Notes: a model not told the origin generated them from the sequence alone. DNA of 64,000 nucleotides from Flavobacteriaceae bacterium (GCA_030683815.1 JAUXPJ010000020.1:186001-250000), one strand, 5' to 3'. Positions 25,185 through 34,901 are shown, counted from the first letter of the stretch. Program-made: numbers and translations.

Positions 25185-26492
25185 ATGCATCAATTTTCAA
25201 TAAAAATAGGATTCGCAATTTTGTTGCTGATTTCAACTTCAAGTATAGCACAACAAATTAGTAAAACAGAACAAAAAATAATCGATTTAGTTTCTAAAAA
25301 CCACGAAGAAGCGATTCAATTGTTAGAAAAAACCGTTAATATCAATAGCGGAACCATGAATCAAGATGGGGTTAAAAAAGTGGCAGATGTTTTTAAAGAA
25401 TCGTTTCAGCAAATCGGATTTACTACGCGTTGGATTGAACAAGCCTCAGAAGTAAATCGAGCCGGGCATTTTTTTGCAGAAACTACCCCAAAAAAGGTAA
25501 TAGGAAAAAAGATTTTACTCATCGGACATTTTGATACGGTTTTTGAAGAAAACAGTCCATTCCAAACCTACATTCGAAAAGACAGTATAGCATACGGACC
25601 TGGAATTAATGACATGAAAGGCGGAAACGTCCTTATTTTATATGCTCTTAAAGCACTAAAACAAGCTGGTGTACTTAACAATGCTCAAATTATTGCGGCT
25701 TTTACCGGTGATGAAGAAGATACTGGAAATCCGATTTCAATGAGTCGTAAAGATTTGATTGATGCAGCCAAACGAAGTAACGTTGCCTTGGGTTTTGAAA
25801 CTGCTACCGGTTTTCAGTATGCAACTGTTGCTCGAAGAAGTTCTAGTAGTTGGGAATTAGAGGTTACTGGGAAAAGAGCCCATTCCTCAGGAATATTTAG
25901 TGAAAATACCGGTGCCGGAGCCATTTTTGAAACGGCCCGTATTTTGAATTCTTTTTATCAAGAATTGCCGGAAACCTTTGTAACCTTTAATGCCAGTGTA
26001 ATTTTAGGAGGGTCAACTGTTCAATACGATGCTGAAAACAATTCTGGATTTTCAGAAGGGAAAAGTAATATTGTTCCTGAAAAGACATTTGTTCACGGCG
26101 ATTTGCGTTGTATTTCACGAGAACAAATTCAGCAAATAGAAACCAAAATGCGCGAAATAGTATCTAAAAATTTACCACAAACAAGCGCAACAATCAGTTT
26201 TAAACATCATTTTCCGCCTATGAAACCTACGGATGGAAATTATCAATTGCTCAAAGTATTAAACCAAGTGAGTTTAGATTTAAATCAAGGCGAAGTAAAA
26301 GTGCATGATCCGGGAAAACGCGGAGCCGGAGATATCTCTTTTGTGGCTGATTATGTTGACGGATTAGACGGACTCGGAGCATTGGGCAGCGGTGCTCATT
26401 CGTTTAATGAGAACATCAACTTAAATCAACTAAAACTACAAACCCAACGAATTGCATTATTAATATATCGTTTAATTCAAACACAACTATAA
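25185..26492 (+). CDS. M20-family metallopeptidase (carboxypeptidase G2-like)
   Basis: A 435-residue exported dizinc peptidase. After a signal peptide (to ~SIAQQ), metal-binding motifs appear in order: LIGHFDTVFEE (His, with catalytic Asp two residues on), GPGINDMKGG (bridging Asp), GDEEDTGN (catalytic Glu pair) and a C-terminal GSGAHSFNE (His). A dimerisation domain (~210-330) separates the catalytic halves. It probably trims glutamate or other residues from peptides in the periplasm. It is co-transcribed with chaN and the propeller gene 15 bp downstream. Confidence 0.92.
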   Translation: MHQFSIKIGFAILLLISTSSIAQQISKTEQKIIDLVSKNHEEAIQLLEKTVNINSGTMNQDGVKKVADVFKESFQQIGFTTRWIEQASEVNRAGHFFAETTPKKVIGKKILLIGHFDTVFEENSPFQTYIRKDSIAYGPGINDMKGGNVLILYALKALKQAGVLNNAQIIAAFTGDEEDTGNPISMSRKDLIDAAKRSNVALGFETATGFQYATVARRSSSSWELEVTGKRAHSSGIFSENTGAGAIFETARILNSFYQELPETFVTFNASVILGGSTVQYDAENNSGFSEGKSNIVPEKTFVHGDLRCISREQIQQIETKMREIVSKNLPQTSATISFKHHFPPMKPTDGNYQLLKVLNQVSLDLNQGEVKVHDPGKRGAGDISFVADYVDGLDGLGALGSGAHSFNENINLNQLKLQTQRIALLIYRLIQTQL

Positions 26493-26507
26493 CTTTAACC
26501 AAACTGT

Positions 26508-29279
26508 ATGAAAAAATTACAATTTATCGTGTTATTATTTTTAATGTCTTTAGGCATTAATGCGCAAAATTTAGTTAAAAATATACCTTTTAATAATATT
26601 GGTCCCACTATTATGAGCGGGCGAGTGGTAGATTTAGATGTAAATCCGGATAAACCATCCGAATTTTATGTAGCTTATGCCTCCGGCGGATTGTGGTACA
26701 CCAACAACAACGGAACTACTTTTGCTCCTATGATGGATAATTCGCCCACTCAAAATATAGGCGATATTGCTGTTGATTGGAAAAACGGAACTGTTTGGGT
26801 TGGAACCGGCGAGAACAATTCATCACGTTCATCTTATGCCGGAATCGGACTGTTAAAAAGTATTGATAAAGGTAAAACTTGGACGAATGTCGGACTTACC
26901 GATTCGCATCACATCAGCCGAATTTCTATCAATCCAAAGAATCCAAATGAAGTAATCGTAGCAGTTATTGGTCATTTATACACCACCAACAAGGAACGCG
27001 GAATTTTTAAAACTACCGATGGTGGAAAAACTTGGAAACACACTTTGTTTATTAACGATGCAACGGGTGTCATTGATTTATCGGCAGCACCGGATAATTT
27101 TAAGGTGATGTTCGCCGCCGCTTGGCAACGCGACAGAAAAGCGTGGCATTTTGAAGGAAACGGTCCCAATTCGGGCATCTATAAAAGTACCGATGCCGGT
27201 GATACTTGGCAAAAAATTTCGACTCCTGAAAGTGGATTTCCAACCGGTAATGGCGTCGGCCGAATTGGATTAGCGGCGTTTAATGAAAACATTATTTACG
27301 CCATTCATGACAATCAATTCAGAAGAATAAAAGAAGATAAAAAGAAGGATGAAAATCAATTGGTTAAAGATGATTTTAAATCGATGAGTGTTGAAACGTT
27401 TTTAGAATTAGACAATAAAAAACTCAATAACTTTTTAAAAGAAAACGGATTTCAAGAAAAATACCGCGCAGAAAATGTGAAGAATTTGATCAAAAGCGGA
27501 ACGGTTAAACCGGCAGATATTGCCCATTATTTAGAAGATGCCAATTCTGAATTATTTGATACGCCCGTTATCGGTTCAGAGGTTTACAAATCAGAAGATG
27601 GCGGGAAAACCTGGAGAAAGTCGCACGATGGTTATTTGGATGATATTTATTTCTCTTATGGTTATTATTTTGGTCATATTTATGTGCATCCAAAACATCA
27701 AGAACAAATTTATATTTATGGTGTTCCTATTTTAAAATCGAAAGATAGCGGTAAAACTTTTACGCCCATTAACGCAGAAAATGTACATGTTGACCATCAT
27801 TCGCTTTGGATTAATCCCAATTTAAACGGTCATCTTATCAATGGAAATGACGGTGGAGTCAATATTTCTTATGATGATGGAGAAAATTGGATAAAATGCA
27901 ATACGCCGGCAGTTGGGCAGTTTTATGCCATCAATACAGACAATGCAAAACCTTATAATGTGTACGGCGGATTGCAAGATAACGGCGTTTGGAAGGGGCC
28001 GAGTACTTATAAACCATCGGTAGATTGGTATCAAGAAGGACAATATCCTTATCAATCTATTTTAGGTGGCGATGGCATGCAGGTTGAAATTGACAACAGA
28101 GATAAAACCACTGTTTATACCGGATTTCAATTTGGAAATTATTACCGCATCGACACCAAAACCGAAAAAAGAACGCCGATTCAGCCCAAACACGAATTAG
28201 GCGAAATACCTTTGCGATTTAATTGGCAAACGCCTATTCATCTTTCAGTTCACAATCAGGATATTTTATATTTCGGAAGTAATAAATTACATCGATCACT
28301 AAATAAAGGCGATGATTGGACGGCTATTTCAGCCGATTTAACCCTGGGCGGCAAAAAAGGAAATGTAGCTTTCGGTACGCTGACAACTATTGCTGAAAGT
28401 CCGTTGCAATTCGGAATGTTGTATGTTGGTAGCGATGATGGATTGGTTCATTTTTCTGATAATGGCGGCGGAAGCTGGACTAAAATTTCAGATTCTTTTC
28501 CAAAAGAATTATGGGTTTCCAGAATTGTAGCATCATCTCATAAAAAAGAACGCGTTTATGTGGCGTTAAACGGTTACCGAAATGATGATTTTAAACCCTA
28601 TTTATTTGTTTCTGAGGATAAGGGAACCACTTGGAAATCTATCAGCAACAATTTACCAAACTTCCCAATTAATGTGATTAGAGAAGATGCTGAAAATGAA
28701 AAATTATTGTATGTAGGAAATGATAATGGCGTTTTTGTTTCTTTGGATGGCGGAATTGTATGGCAAGAATTTCAAAAAGATTTGCCCAAAGTTGCCGTTC
28801 ACGATTTGGTAATTCAGAAAGAAGCCAAAGATTTATTGATTGGAACCCACGGACGCTCCATTTATAAAGCGAATATAGCGCCTCTACAACAATTTGAAAA
28901 AACCAAGAATAAAGATCTTTTTATTTTTGAATTGGAATCGATTGGATTTTCTAAAAATTGGGGAAGTTCGTGGAGCAAATGGTTAGAACCCTCTGAACCG
29001 AAACTGAACATTCCGTTTTATGCTGCTAAAGCAGGAATTTATCAAATGATGATTAAATCTGAAGATGGAATTGAATTAAATACCATTGAAGTGAGAGCAG
29101 ATGTCGGTTTTAATTATACTTCATTTAATTTAACGTATTCTGAAAAAGGAAAATCAGCGTATTTAAAAAAGTTTAAAGATGCAGTAATTACCGAAGCAAA
29201 AAATAAAAACTTCTACTTTATTAAAGGAAAATATTCAGTTGTAATAAGCGAAGTTTCACAAACTTTTGAGGTGAAATAA
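26508..29279 (+). CDS. Secreted sortilin/BNR-type beta-propeller protein
   Basis: A 923-residue protein with a signal peptide (to ~INAQ). It contains many Asp-box turns S-x-D-x-G-x-x-W/F: SIDKGKTW, TTDGGKTW, STDAGDTW, SEDGGKTW, SKDSGKTF, SYDDGENW, SDNGGGSW, SEDKGTTW and SLDGGIVW, consistent with two stacked propellers of the VPS10/BNR class. An unusual inserted helical segment lies near residues 275-345. No glycosidase catalytic residues can be assigned. It has a paralogue of 1065 residues on the opposite strand at 30813-34010. It is probably a large extracellular or periplasmic binding protein or hydrolase. Confidence 0.85.
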   Translation: MKKLQFIVLLFLMSLGINAQNLVKNIPFNNIGPTIMSGRVVDLDVNPDKPSEFYVAYASGGLWYTNNNGTTFAPMMDNSPTQNIGDIAVDWKNGTVWVGTGENNSSRSSYAGIGLLKSIDKGKTWTNVGLTDSHHISRISINPKNPNEVIVAVIGHLYTTNKERGIFKTTDGGKTWKHTLFINDATGVIDLSAAPDNFKVMFAAAWQRDRKAWHFEGNGPNSGIYKSTDAGDTWQKISTPESGFPTGNGVGRIGLAAFNENIIYAIHDNQFRRIKEDKKKDENQLVKDDFKSMSVETFLELDNKKLNNFLKENGFQEKYRAENVKNLIKSGTVKPADIAHYLEDANSELFDTPVIGSEVYKSEDGGKTWRKSHDGYLDDIYFSYGYYFGHIYVHPKHQEQIYIYGVPILKSKDSGKTFTPINAENVHVDHHSLWINPNLNGHLINGNDGGVNISYDDGENWIKCNTPAVGQFYAINTDNAKPYNVYGGLQDNGVWKGPSTYKPSVDWYQEGQYPYQSILGGDGMQVEIDNRDKTTVYTGFQFGNYYRIDTKTEKRTPIQPKHELGEIPLRFNWQTPIHLSVHNQDILYFGSNKLHRSLNKGDDWTAISADLTLGGKKGNVAFGTLTTIAESPLQFGMLYVGSDDGLVHFSDNGGGSWTKISDSFPKELWVSRIVASSHKKERVYVALNGYRNDDFKPYLFVSEDKGTTWKSISNNLPNFPINVIREDAENEKLLYVGNDNGVFVSLDGGIVWQEFQKDLPKVAVHDLVIQKEAKDLLIGTHGRSIYKANIAPLQQFEKTKNKDLFIFELESIGFSKNWGSSWSKWLEPSEPKLNIPFYAAKAGIYQMMIKSEDGIELNTIEVRADVGFNYTSFNLTYSEKGKSAYLKKFKDAVITEAKNKNFYFIKGKYSVVISEVSQTFEVK

Positions 29280-29282
29280 TTC

Positions 29283-29312
29283 AAAAAAATCCCGATTTAT
29301 TCGGGATTTTTT
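29283..29312. terminator. Intrinsic terminator (copy A)
   Basis: The stem is AAATCCCGA-TTTAT-TCGGGATTT, with A-tracts and T-tracts on both sides, so it would work in both directions. It follows the propeller gene stop by 3 bp. Confidence 0.85.
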
Positions 29313-29328
29313 GTTTCAACAAACCCTT

Positions 29329-29402
29329 TTAAAACGTCTTTGATTCCTTAAACAAAACTCAGATTTAATTTCTTGACCTGATTTTTAAAGTCAACCCAAT
29401 CT
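29329..29402 (-). pseudogene. Decayed C-terminal fragment of the propeller gene at 30813
   Basis: Read on the minus strand it encodes QKDWVDFKNQVKKLNLS, against NDWVDFKNQVEKLNLSLFKE at the true C-terminus. One extra T in the AGTTTTGTTT stretch then shifts the frame and brings an early TAA. It is a remnant left by duplication of the junction, not an expressed gene. Confidence 0.85.
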
Positions 29403-29475
29403 TTTTGAGGGATAATTATTAATACTTTTAAAAATTATTGATACTTTTAAAAAGTATTAATCTATAAAAAATGTT

Positions 29476-30702
29476 ATGAAAAAAATTACACTTCTACTTA
29501 CTTTATTGGCAAGCGGCTATTTATTTTCCCAGGAGAATCAGCCAAACCTAAAAATTTTCTTAAACTGTAATTATTGCGACGAAACTTACATTAAACAAAA
29601 TTTGACTTTTGTTGAATTTGTAAGAGATCAAAAATTTGCAGATGTTATTTTATTATTTAGAACTCAACAAAATGGAAGCGGAGCCGATACTTATGAAATT
29701 GAATTTACAGGTCAAAATAACTATAATGAAATTCAAGACAAATTAATTTTTTCAACCAATGCTGATAATACAGATAATGAAGTTAGAGATTTGATTTTTA
29801 AAAATATTAAACTTGGGTTAATACGCTATTGGATAAAAAATGGCAAGCAAGATAAAATTACAATTCAAATTGAAAAAGAAATTTCTGGCCCTATAGAAGA
29901 TGAAAAAGATCCTTGGAATAAATGGGTATTTAATTTGGGTATTGACGGTTTTTTTTATGGACAAGAAACTAGCCAAGATGAAAATTTAAGTTTTAGCGCA
30001 ACAGTTAAACAAGTTACTGAAAAGAATAAATTTTATTTAAGAGCAAGACTTAATAATAGCAAATCAGTTTTTACGTATGATAATGTGGACATTATATCTA
30101 AACGAAAGTCTACCAATATTAATTTATATGATGTTGTAAGTATTAATAGCCATTGGTCAGTTGGAGCGTTTGCAACTGTAGGAAAATCAACGTACAATAA
30201 TTATTCTTTCTATTCATCGTTTAAACCTGCTATTGAGTATAATTTCTTTTCATATAAAGATTCTTCAAAAAAGCAATTAACAATATCTTATAAAATAGGT
30301 GGTATTCAGAATAATTATGCAGAAAAAACTATTTTTAATAAAGAGAAAGAATTTTTATGGGAGCACGGTTTAAATTTAGGGGGAAGTGTAAAACAAAATT
30401 GGGGAAATATAACAAGTGAAGTATCTTATCAAAGTTTTTTACATGATTCAGATCTAAATCAATTCTCTTTTCACCTAGGTACTAATTTTAGAATACTCAA
30501 GGGCTTATCATTCAATATAAGTGGCAACTATAGTATTACTGATAATCAAATAAATTTAGCAGGTAGAAATTTGTCTTTGGAAGAATTATTATTGAGACAA
30601 CAACAAGTGAAATCAGGGTATAATTATTTTATAAGTACTGGTTTAAATTATTCATTTGGTTCAATATACAATACCATAGTAAATCCAAGATTTAATTTTT
30701 AA
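29476..30702 (+). CDS. Predicted outer-membrane barrel protein with CNYCD N-terminal domain
   Basis: A 408-residue exported protein (signal peptide to ~LFSQE). The N-terminal domain (~25-135) contains LNCNYCDETYIKQNLTFVEF, VRDQKFADVILLFRTQ and GSGADTYEIEFTGQ. This pattern is familiar from uncharacterised Bacteroidetes proteins whose N-terminal part resembles CsgG/TolB-like periplasmic domains; no function is known. The C-terminal ~250 residues alternate as beta-strands and end in SFGSIYNTIVNPRFNF, typical of an outer-membrane barrel. It sits between two copies of a duplicated junction, so it is an insertion relative to the flanking convergent gene pair. Confidence 0.72.
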   Translation: MKKITLLLTLLASGYLFSQENQPNLKIFLNCNYCDETYIKQNLTFVEFVRDQKFADVILLFRTQQNGSGADTYEIEFTGQNNYNEIQDKLIFSTNADNTDNEVRDLIFKNIKLGLIRYWIKNGKQDKITIQIEKEISGPIEDEKDPWNKWVFNLGIDGFFYGQETSQDENLSFSATVKQVTEKNKFYLRARLNNSKSVFTYDNVDIISKRKSTNINLYDVVSINSHWSVGAFATVGKSTYNNYSFYSSFKPAIEYNFFSYKDSSKKQLTISYKIGGIQNNYAEKTIFNKEKEFLWEHGLNLGGSVKQNWGNITSEVSYQSFLHDSDLNQFSFHLGTNFRILKGLSFNISGNYSITDNQINLAGRNLSLEELLLRQQQVKSGYNYFISTGLNYSFGSIYNTIVNPRFNF

Positions 30703-30734
30703 TGGAAAGAAAACGTCCCGTTTTAGCGGGTAAA

Positions 30735-30890
30735 TTCACAAACTTTTGAAGTGAGATAATTCAATAAAAAATCCCGATTTTATTCGGGATTTTTTGATCT
30801 CAACAAATGCTGTTAAAACGTCTTAGACTCCTTAAACAAACTCAGATTTAATTTTTCAACCTGATTTTTAAAGTCAACCCAATCATTTTT
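30735..30890. repeat. Direct repeat copy B (junction duplication)
   Basis: The second copy of the junction. Its left end carries a remnant of the plus-strand propeller C-terminus (SQTFEV with a stop at the equivalent place), and its right end is the intact 3' end of the minus-strand propeller gene. The period between copies is about 1480 bp. Confidence 0.9.
30766..30795. terminator. Intrinsic terminator (copy B)
   Basis: The arms AAAAAATCCCGA and TCGGGATTTTTT enclose a TTTTAT loop. It serves the gene at 29476 on plus and the propeller gene on minus. Confidence 0.85.
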
Positions 30891-33800
30891 ATAAAAGGTA
30901 TTGACCTTAATTTTATAGGCATCAAAGACTTTTACAGCATTTTCCAACAATTGATTTTCTGTAGCTCCGGGAAGTTGCATTAAATCATTAATATAGGAAA
31001 AAGCGGTAGCTAAATTGGATACGATAGTTGGATCAGGACTTCTCGTAATTCCTTGGCGTTTATCTTCTTTGCCTAATAATTCATCGATAAAACTATCCAG
31101 TTGCTTCGTAATTGAATCATGTTTTTTGAGTAAATCTGCGTGTTTATTATCTTTTAAATCGCCGATTTGTTTTTTATATTGTTTAACAATTTCTTTGGAT
31201 TCATTGAGCTGTTGACTGATATTAGCCATTTGCTCCATTGTATTTTCAGCATCTTTCAACAGTTGGTATTTGGCTTCCAGCGCTTCTGTAGTCATATCAA
31301 TTCGAGGGTCATATTTTACGGAAATCACAGTAGAATCTTTTTCTTTTCCGAATGAAAGAACCAGTTTATAAGTCCCGGGAAGTACGGTAACGCCGCGCGG
31401 TTCAAAATTTCTTCCGCGTTGAGAAGAACTTCTGGAAGGTCTGTTAACTCCTTTTTCATCCAAACCCCAATACATTCTATGAATACCATTTTCTGTTGGA
31501 GTTTTTTGTTTTAAAGTGCGTATTAATTTATTTTCCTGATTGTAAACAGTTACCATTATAGAATCATTTTTTTGTTTAGAATCAGATGTTGATTTAACAG
31601 TTTCTTTTGTTTCTTTTTTCGATTCCTTAATTTCAATTGGTTTGTTGAAGAGGTAACTAATCATAGCACCATCACGTTTATTTTCACCATTGTAAACAGC
31701 ATTTGCACCAAATCGAGTTCCGGTTGGTTGTTGTTTTTCGGTAATAAATGCCTTGTTGGGCTCAAATATTTTGAGGGATTTGGTTAAAAGCGTGACACCT
31801 GTTTTTGCCAATTCGCGCAACGGACGGATATCATCTAAAATCCAAAACGAACGACCAAAAGTTCCGATGACCAAATCGTGTTGTGTTGGATGAATCACTA
31901 AATCCATCGTTGGAACTGATGGATAATCTTCTGTCCATTTTGTCCAATTCTTTCCTTCATCAATACTGAAATATAAACCGTATTCGGTTCCTAAAAATAG
32001 TAGGTTTTTAGCTTCTGTATCTTGGACTAATGATAAAGTGTATCCAAAAGTTTCTTCTTTTTTATCGAGTAAACTTTCCCAAGTTTTTCCATAATCACGC
32101 GTACGGAATAAATATGGCTTGAAATCAAAATTGCGATAATTATTAACTACCACAAACGCTTCAGCAGGATTAAAGGTAGAAGCTTTTATTTGTGCAACCC
32201 AACTTCCGGCAGGCATTCCTTTGATATTTTGCGACAAATTAGTCCAGGTTTCACCTCCATTTCGGGTAATTTGAACATTTCCATCATCAGTTCCAATCCA
32301 AATCAACCCTTTTTCTAAAGTGCTTGGTGTAATGGCTAAAATGGTACAATGATTTTCTGCTCCGGTGGCATCCATGGTTAATCCGCCACTTTCGTGTTGT
32401 TTTTGTTTTTCCGGATTATCAGTGGTTAAATCGGGGGAAATAATTTTCCACTCATGTCCTTTATTGGTTGATTTATGCACAAATTGACTCCCAAAATAAA
32501 CAGTTTCTCCATCAAATGGATCAATGGCAATGGCTGAATTCCAATTAAAACGAAGTTTCATTTTTAGATCAGGATGTGTAGGTTTGATGTTCTTAACATT
32601 TCCTGTAAGTTTATCAAAACGTCCAACATTTCCACCTTGAGACATGGCATATCCGTAGCGATTGTCTTTTAAATCAGGAACAACATCAAAACCATCGCCA
32701 AACATCACTTCTTGCCAATAGGAGTTTCGAATTCCTTGATCTTTCAAAACACTGGAAGGGCCGAACCAAGAACCGTTATCTTGCATTCCGCCGTAAACAT
32801 TATAGGGAAATTCATTATCAACATTTATGTGGTAGAATTGTCCTACCGGAAGATTCTCCACAAAGCGCCATGTTTTTCCACGATCATGTGAGATGTTTAA
32901 CCCACCGTCATTTCCATCGATGATATAATTTGGATTAGAGGGATGAATCCACCACGCGTGATGATCAGGGTGCACACCTTTTGAAGTATTGTAAGCGGGC
33001 ATTAATTCTTCAAAAGATTTTCCGCCGTCAATACTAACGGTTACATAAGTATGAATGCTGTAAAGGCGATTTTCATTGAGTGGATCAACATAGATTTCTG
33101 CATAATAAAATGGACGATTGTTGATATTGTCAGAATCATTGACTTTTTTCCATTTAAATCCGCCATCTTCAGATTTGTAAAGTCCATTTTTTTCAGCTTC
33201 AACTAAAGCATATACAATTTTTGGATTGCTGGCAGATATTGCCAAACCTGTTCTTCCTAAGTTTCCTTTAGGCAAACCATCATCTTCTGTTTTTTTACTC
33301 CAGTTTTTTCCACCATCATAGGAAATGTAAATTCCAGAGCCTTCACCACCCGATTTAAAAAACCACGGATCGCGTTTGTGTTCCCACATAGCCGCAATTA
33401 ATTTATTGGGATTAGAACTATCCACTACCAAATCGGCAGCACCGGTTCTGTTGTTTACAAATAGGATTTTTTCCCATGTTTTTCCGCCATCAGTAGTTTT
33501 AAAAACACCTCTTTCCGGATGTTCTCCCCAAGGAGATCCGATTGCAGCCACATAAACAGTATTTGGATTGTCTCTATCGATGATAATTCGATGGATATTG
33601 CGGGTTTTTTCCAGACCCATCAATTGCCAGTTTTTACCGCCATCCAAACTTTTATAGATTCCATAACCTCCGTTTAAGCTGTTTCTCGGATTTCCTTCAC
33701 CGGTTCCTACCCAAATCACATCCGGATTACTTTGTTGAATAGTAATGGCACCAATAGCTTGAATGGGCTGTTTGTCAAATATAGGTTCCCATTCTATGCC

Positions 33801-34010
33801 GCCACTTTCAGATTTCCAAACACCACCTGAAGCGGCGCCAGCGTAAATTATTTCCGGTTGATTATTAACAACGTCAACAGCAGTAATTCGACCACTCATT
33901 CCTGCGGGACCGATAGATCGAGGTTTCATTCCTTTAAACTTTTCAATAGGTAATTGTTGTGAAAAAGCGATTAAAGAAACGAAGAAAAAGAAGTAAAGTA
34001 TTTTTTTCAT
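30813..34010 (-). CDS. Secreted sortilin/BNR-type beta-propeller protein with C-terminal coiled coil
   Basis: The protein is 1065 residues from the ATG at 34010 (MKKILYFFFFVSLIAFSQQ, a signal peptide); 19 more residues would precede it in the open frame. About ten Asp-box turns are visible: SESGGIEW, SLDGGKNW, TTDGGKTW, SYDGGKNW, SEDGGFKW, SIDGGKSF, SHDRGKTW, TRNGGETW, TRDYGKTW and SIDEGKNW. The C-terminal third adds a beta-domain (PGTYKLVLSFGKEKDS) and a helical coiled-coil region (~930-1010). It is the class often labelled glycosyl hydrolase, but no catalytic residues are evident. It is paralogous to the protein at 26508. Confidence 0.85.
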   Translation of the reverse strand: MKKILYFFFFVSLIAFSQQLPIEKFKGMKPRSIGPAGMSGRITAVDVVNNQPEIIYAGAASGGVWKSESGGIEWEPIFDKQPIQAIGAITIQQSNPDVIWVGTGEGNPRNSLNGGYGIYKSLDGGKNWQLMGLEKTRNIHRIIIDRDNPNTVYVAAIGSPWGEHPERGVFKTTDGGKTWEKILFVNNRTGAADLVVDSSNPNKLIAAMWEHKRDPWFFKSGGEGSGIYISYDGGKNWSKKTEDDGLPKGNLGRTGLAISASNPKIVYALVEAEKNGLYKSEDGGFKWKKVNDSDNINNRPFYYAEIYVDPLNENRLYSIHTYVTVSIDGGKSFEELMPAYNTSKGVHPDHHAWWIHPSNPNYIIDGNDGGLNISHDRGKTWRFVENLPVGQFYHINVDNEFPYNVYGGMQDNGSWFGPSSVLKDQGIRNSYWQEVMFGDGFDVVPDLKDNRYGYAMSQGGNVGRFDKLTGNVKNIKPTHPDLKMKLRFNWNSAIAIDPFDGETVYFGSQFVHKSTNKGHEWKIISPDLTTDNPEKQKQHESGGLTMDATGAENHCTILAITPSTLEKGLIWIGTDDGNVQITRNGGETWTNLSQNIKGMPAGSWVAQIKASTFNPAEAFVVVNNYRNFDFKPYLFRTRDYGKTWESLLDKKEETFGYTLSLVQDTEAKNLLFLGTEYGLYFSIDEGKNWTKWTEDYPSVPTMDLVIHPTQHDLVIGTFGRSFWILDDIRPLRELAKTGVTLLTKSLKIFEPNKAFITEKQQPTGTRFGANAVYNGENKRDGAMISYLFNKPIEIKESKKETKETVKSTSDSKQKNDSIMVTVYNQENKLIRTLKQKTPTENGIHRMYWGLDEKGVNRPSRSSSQRGRNFEPRGVTVLPGTYKLVLSFGKEKDSTVISVKYDPRIDMTTEALEAKYQLLKDAENTMEQMANISQQLNESKEIVKQYKKQIGDLKDNKHADLLKKHDSITKQLDSFIDELLGKEDKRQGITRSPDPTIVSNLATAFSYINDLMQLPGATENQLLENAVKVFDAYKIKVNTFYKNDWVDFKNQVEKLNLSLFKESKTF

Positions 34011-34175
34011 CAGTTTGAATAGTTTTGTTTGAAATTGAAAAGTAGAATTTATTTCATTGATATACAAAACAGTTAATTTAATTTAACAAAATATTTTATT
34101 TTTGCAGATAACTTATAATCATTCTAAATTGATTAAAAATCAATTAATTCAATAGTGTGTCCAATTTCTATGTTT

Positions 34176-34183
34176 TATATTTG
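34176..34183 (+). promoter_or_regulatory. Candidate sdh promoter (-7 box)
   Basis: TATATTTG matches TAnnTTTG, 28 bp upstream of sdhC. A second match, TATTTTTG at 34097-34104, could be an alternative upstream promoter with a leader of about 100 nt. Confidence 0.45.
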
Positions 34184-34211
34184 CTAATCATTATCTCAAA
34201 TTTTTAATAAA

Positions 34212-34889
34212 ATGAGCGGATTTTTATCTTCATCAATTGCCAAAAAGGTTGCGATGGCACTTTCGGCATTATTCCTTATTTTCTTCTTAATTATTCATTT
34301 AGCAGTTAACTTAACATCATTATTTGGTGAAAACGTATTTAATGAGTTATCTCACTTTATGGGAACAAATCCACTAATCCAATTTGCATTGCAACCTATA
34401 CTTATTTTAGGTGTTGTATTTCATTTTGTACTGGGTTTCGTTTTGGAAATTAAAAATAGAAAATCGAGGAACGTTAAATATGTTAAATACAATGGTGCTG
34501 CCAATGCCACTTGGATGTCAAGAAATATGATTATCAGCGGCGGTGTTATTTTAGCATTTATTGTTTTACATTTTGTTGATTTTTGGATTCCAGAAATCAA
34601 CACAAAATATATCCTTGGGGATATGTCGGGTCAGTTTGAAGGCGAAACCAGTTTTCGTTATTTTACAGAATTACAACATAAATTTGCCAATCCATGGAGA
34701 GTAGTTGCTTATGTAGTTGCTTTTATCTTATTGGCATTGCATTTATTACACGGATTTCAGTCAGCTTTTCAATCGATTGGATTTAACAATAAATACACCA
34801 GCTGTCTGAAATCATTTGGGAAATTTTATGCGATTGCAGTTCCTTTAGGATTTATAATAATTGCATTATTTCATCATTTTAACCATTAA
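34212..34889 (+). CDS. sdhC: Succinate dehydrogenase cytochrome b subunit
   Basis: A 225-residue integral membrane protein with five predicted helices. Membrane-embedded histidines (FLIIHLAVN, VVFHFVLG, FIVLHFVDF, LLALHLLHGFQSAFQS) fit the dihaem anchor of Bacteroidetes/epsilon-proteobacterial type succinate:quinone reductases, which have a single large anchor subunit and no sdhD. It binds quinone and transfers electrons from SdhB. It is the first gene of sdhCAB, with sdhA 12 bp downstream. Confidence 0.95.
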   Translation: MSGFLSSSIAKKVAMALSALFLIFFLIIHLAVNLTSLFGENVFNELSHFMGTNPLIQFALQPILILGVVFHFVLGFVLEIKNRKSRNVKYVKYNGAANATWMSRNMIISGGVILAFIVLHFVDFWIPEINTKYILGDMSGQFEGETSFRYFTELQHKFANPWRVVAYVVAFILLALHLLHGFQSAFQSIGFNNKYTSCLKSFGKFYAIAVPLGFIIIALFHHFNH

Positions 34890-34901
34890 TCTTATTCAAT
34901 T

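Larger units (their letters stand above)
29255..29408. repeat. Direct repeat copy A (junction duplication)
   Basis: About 154 bp running from the last codons of the propeller gene, through the terminator, into a decayed 3' end of the opposite propeller gene. It is strongly similar to 30735-30890: both contain ACAAACTTTTGA, TCCCGA/TCGGGA, AAAACGTCTT, CTCAGATTTAATT and AAAGTCAACCCAATC in the same order and spacing. Confidence 0.9.

Noticed and set aside
29255-30890. Insertion sequence or composite transposon
   Set aside because: Direct repeats are ~150 bp and match a gene junction, there are no terminal inverted repeats, and the only gene between is an outer-membrane protein.
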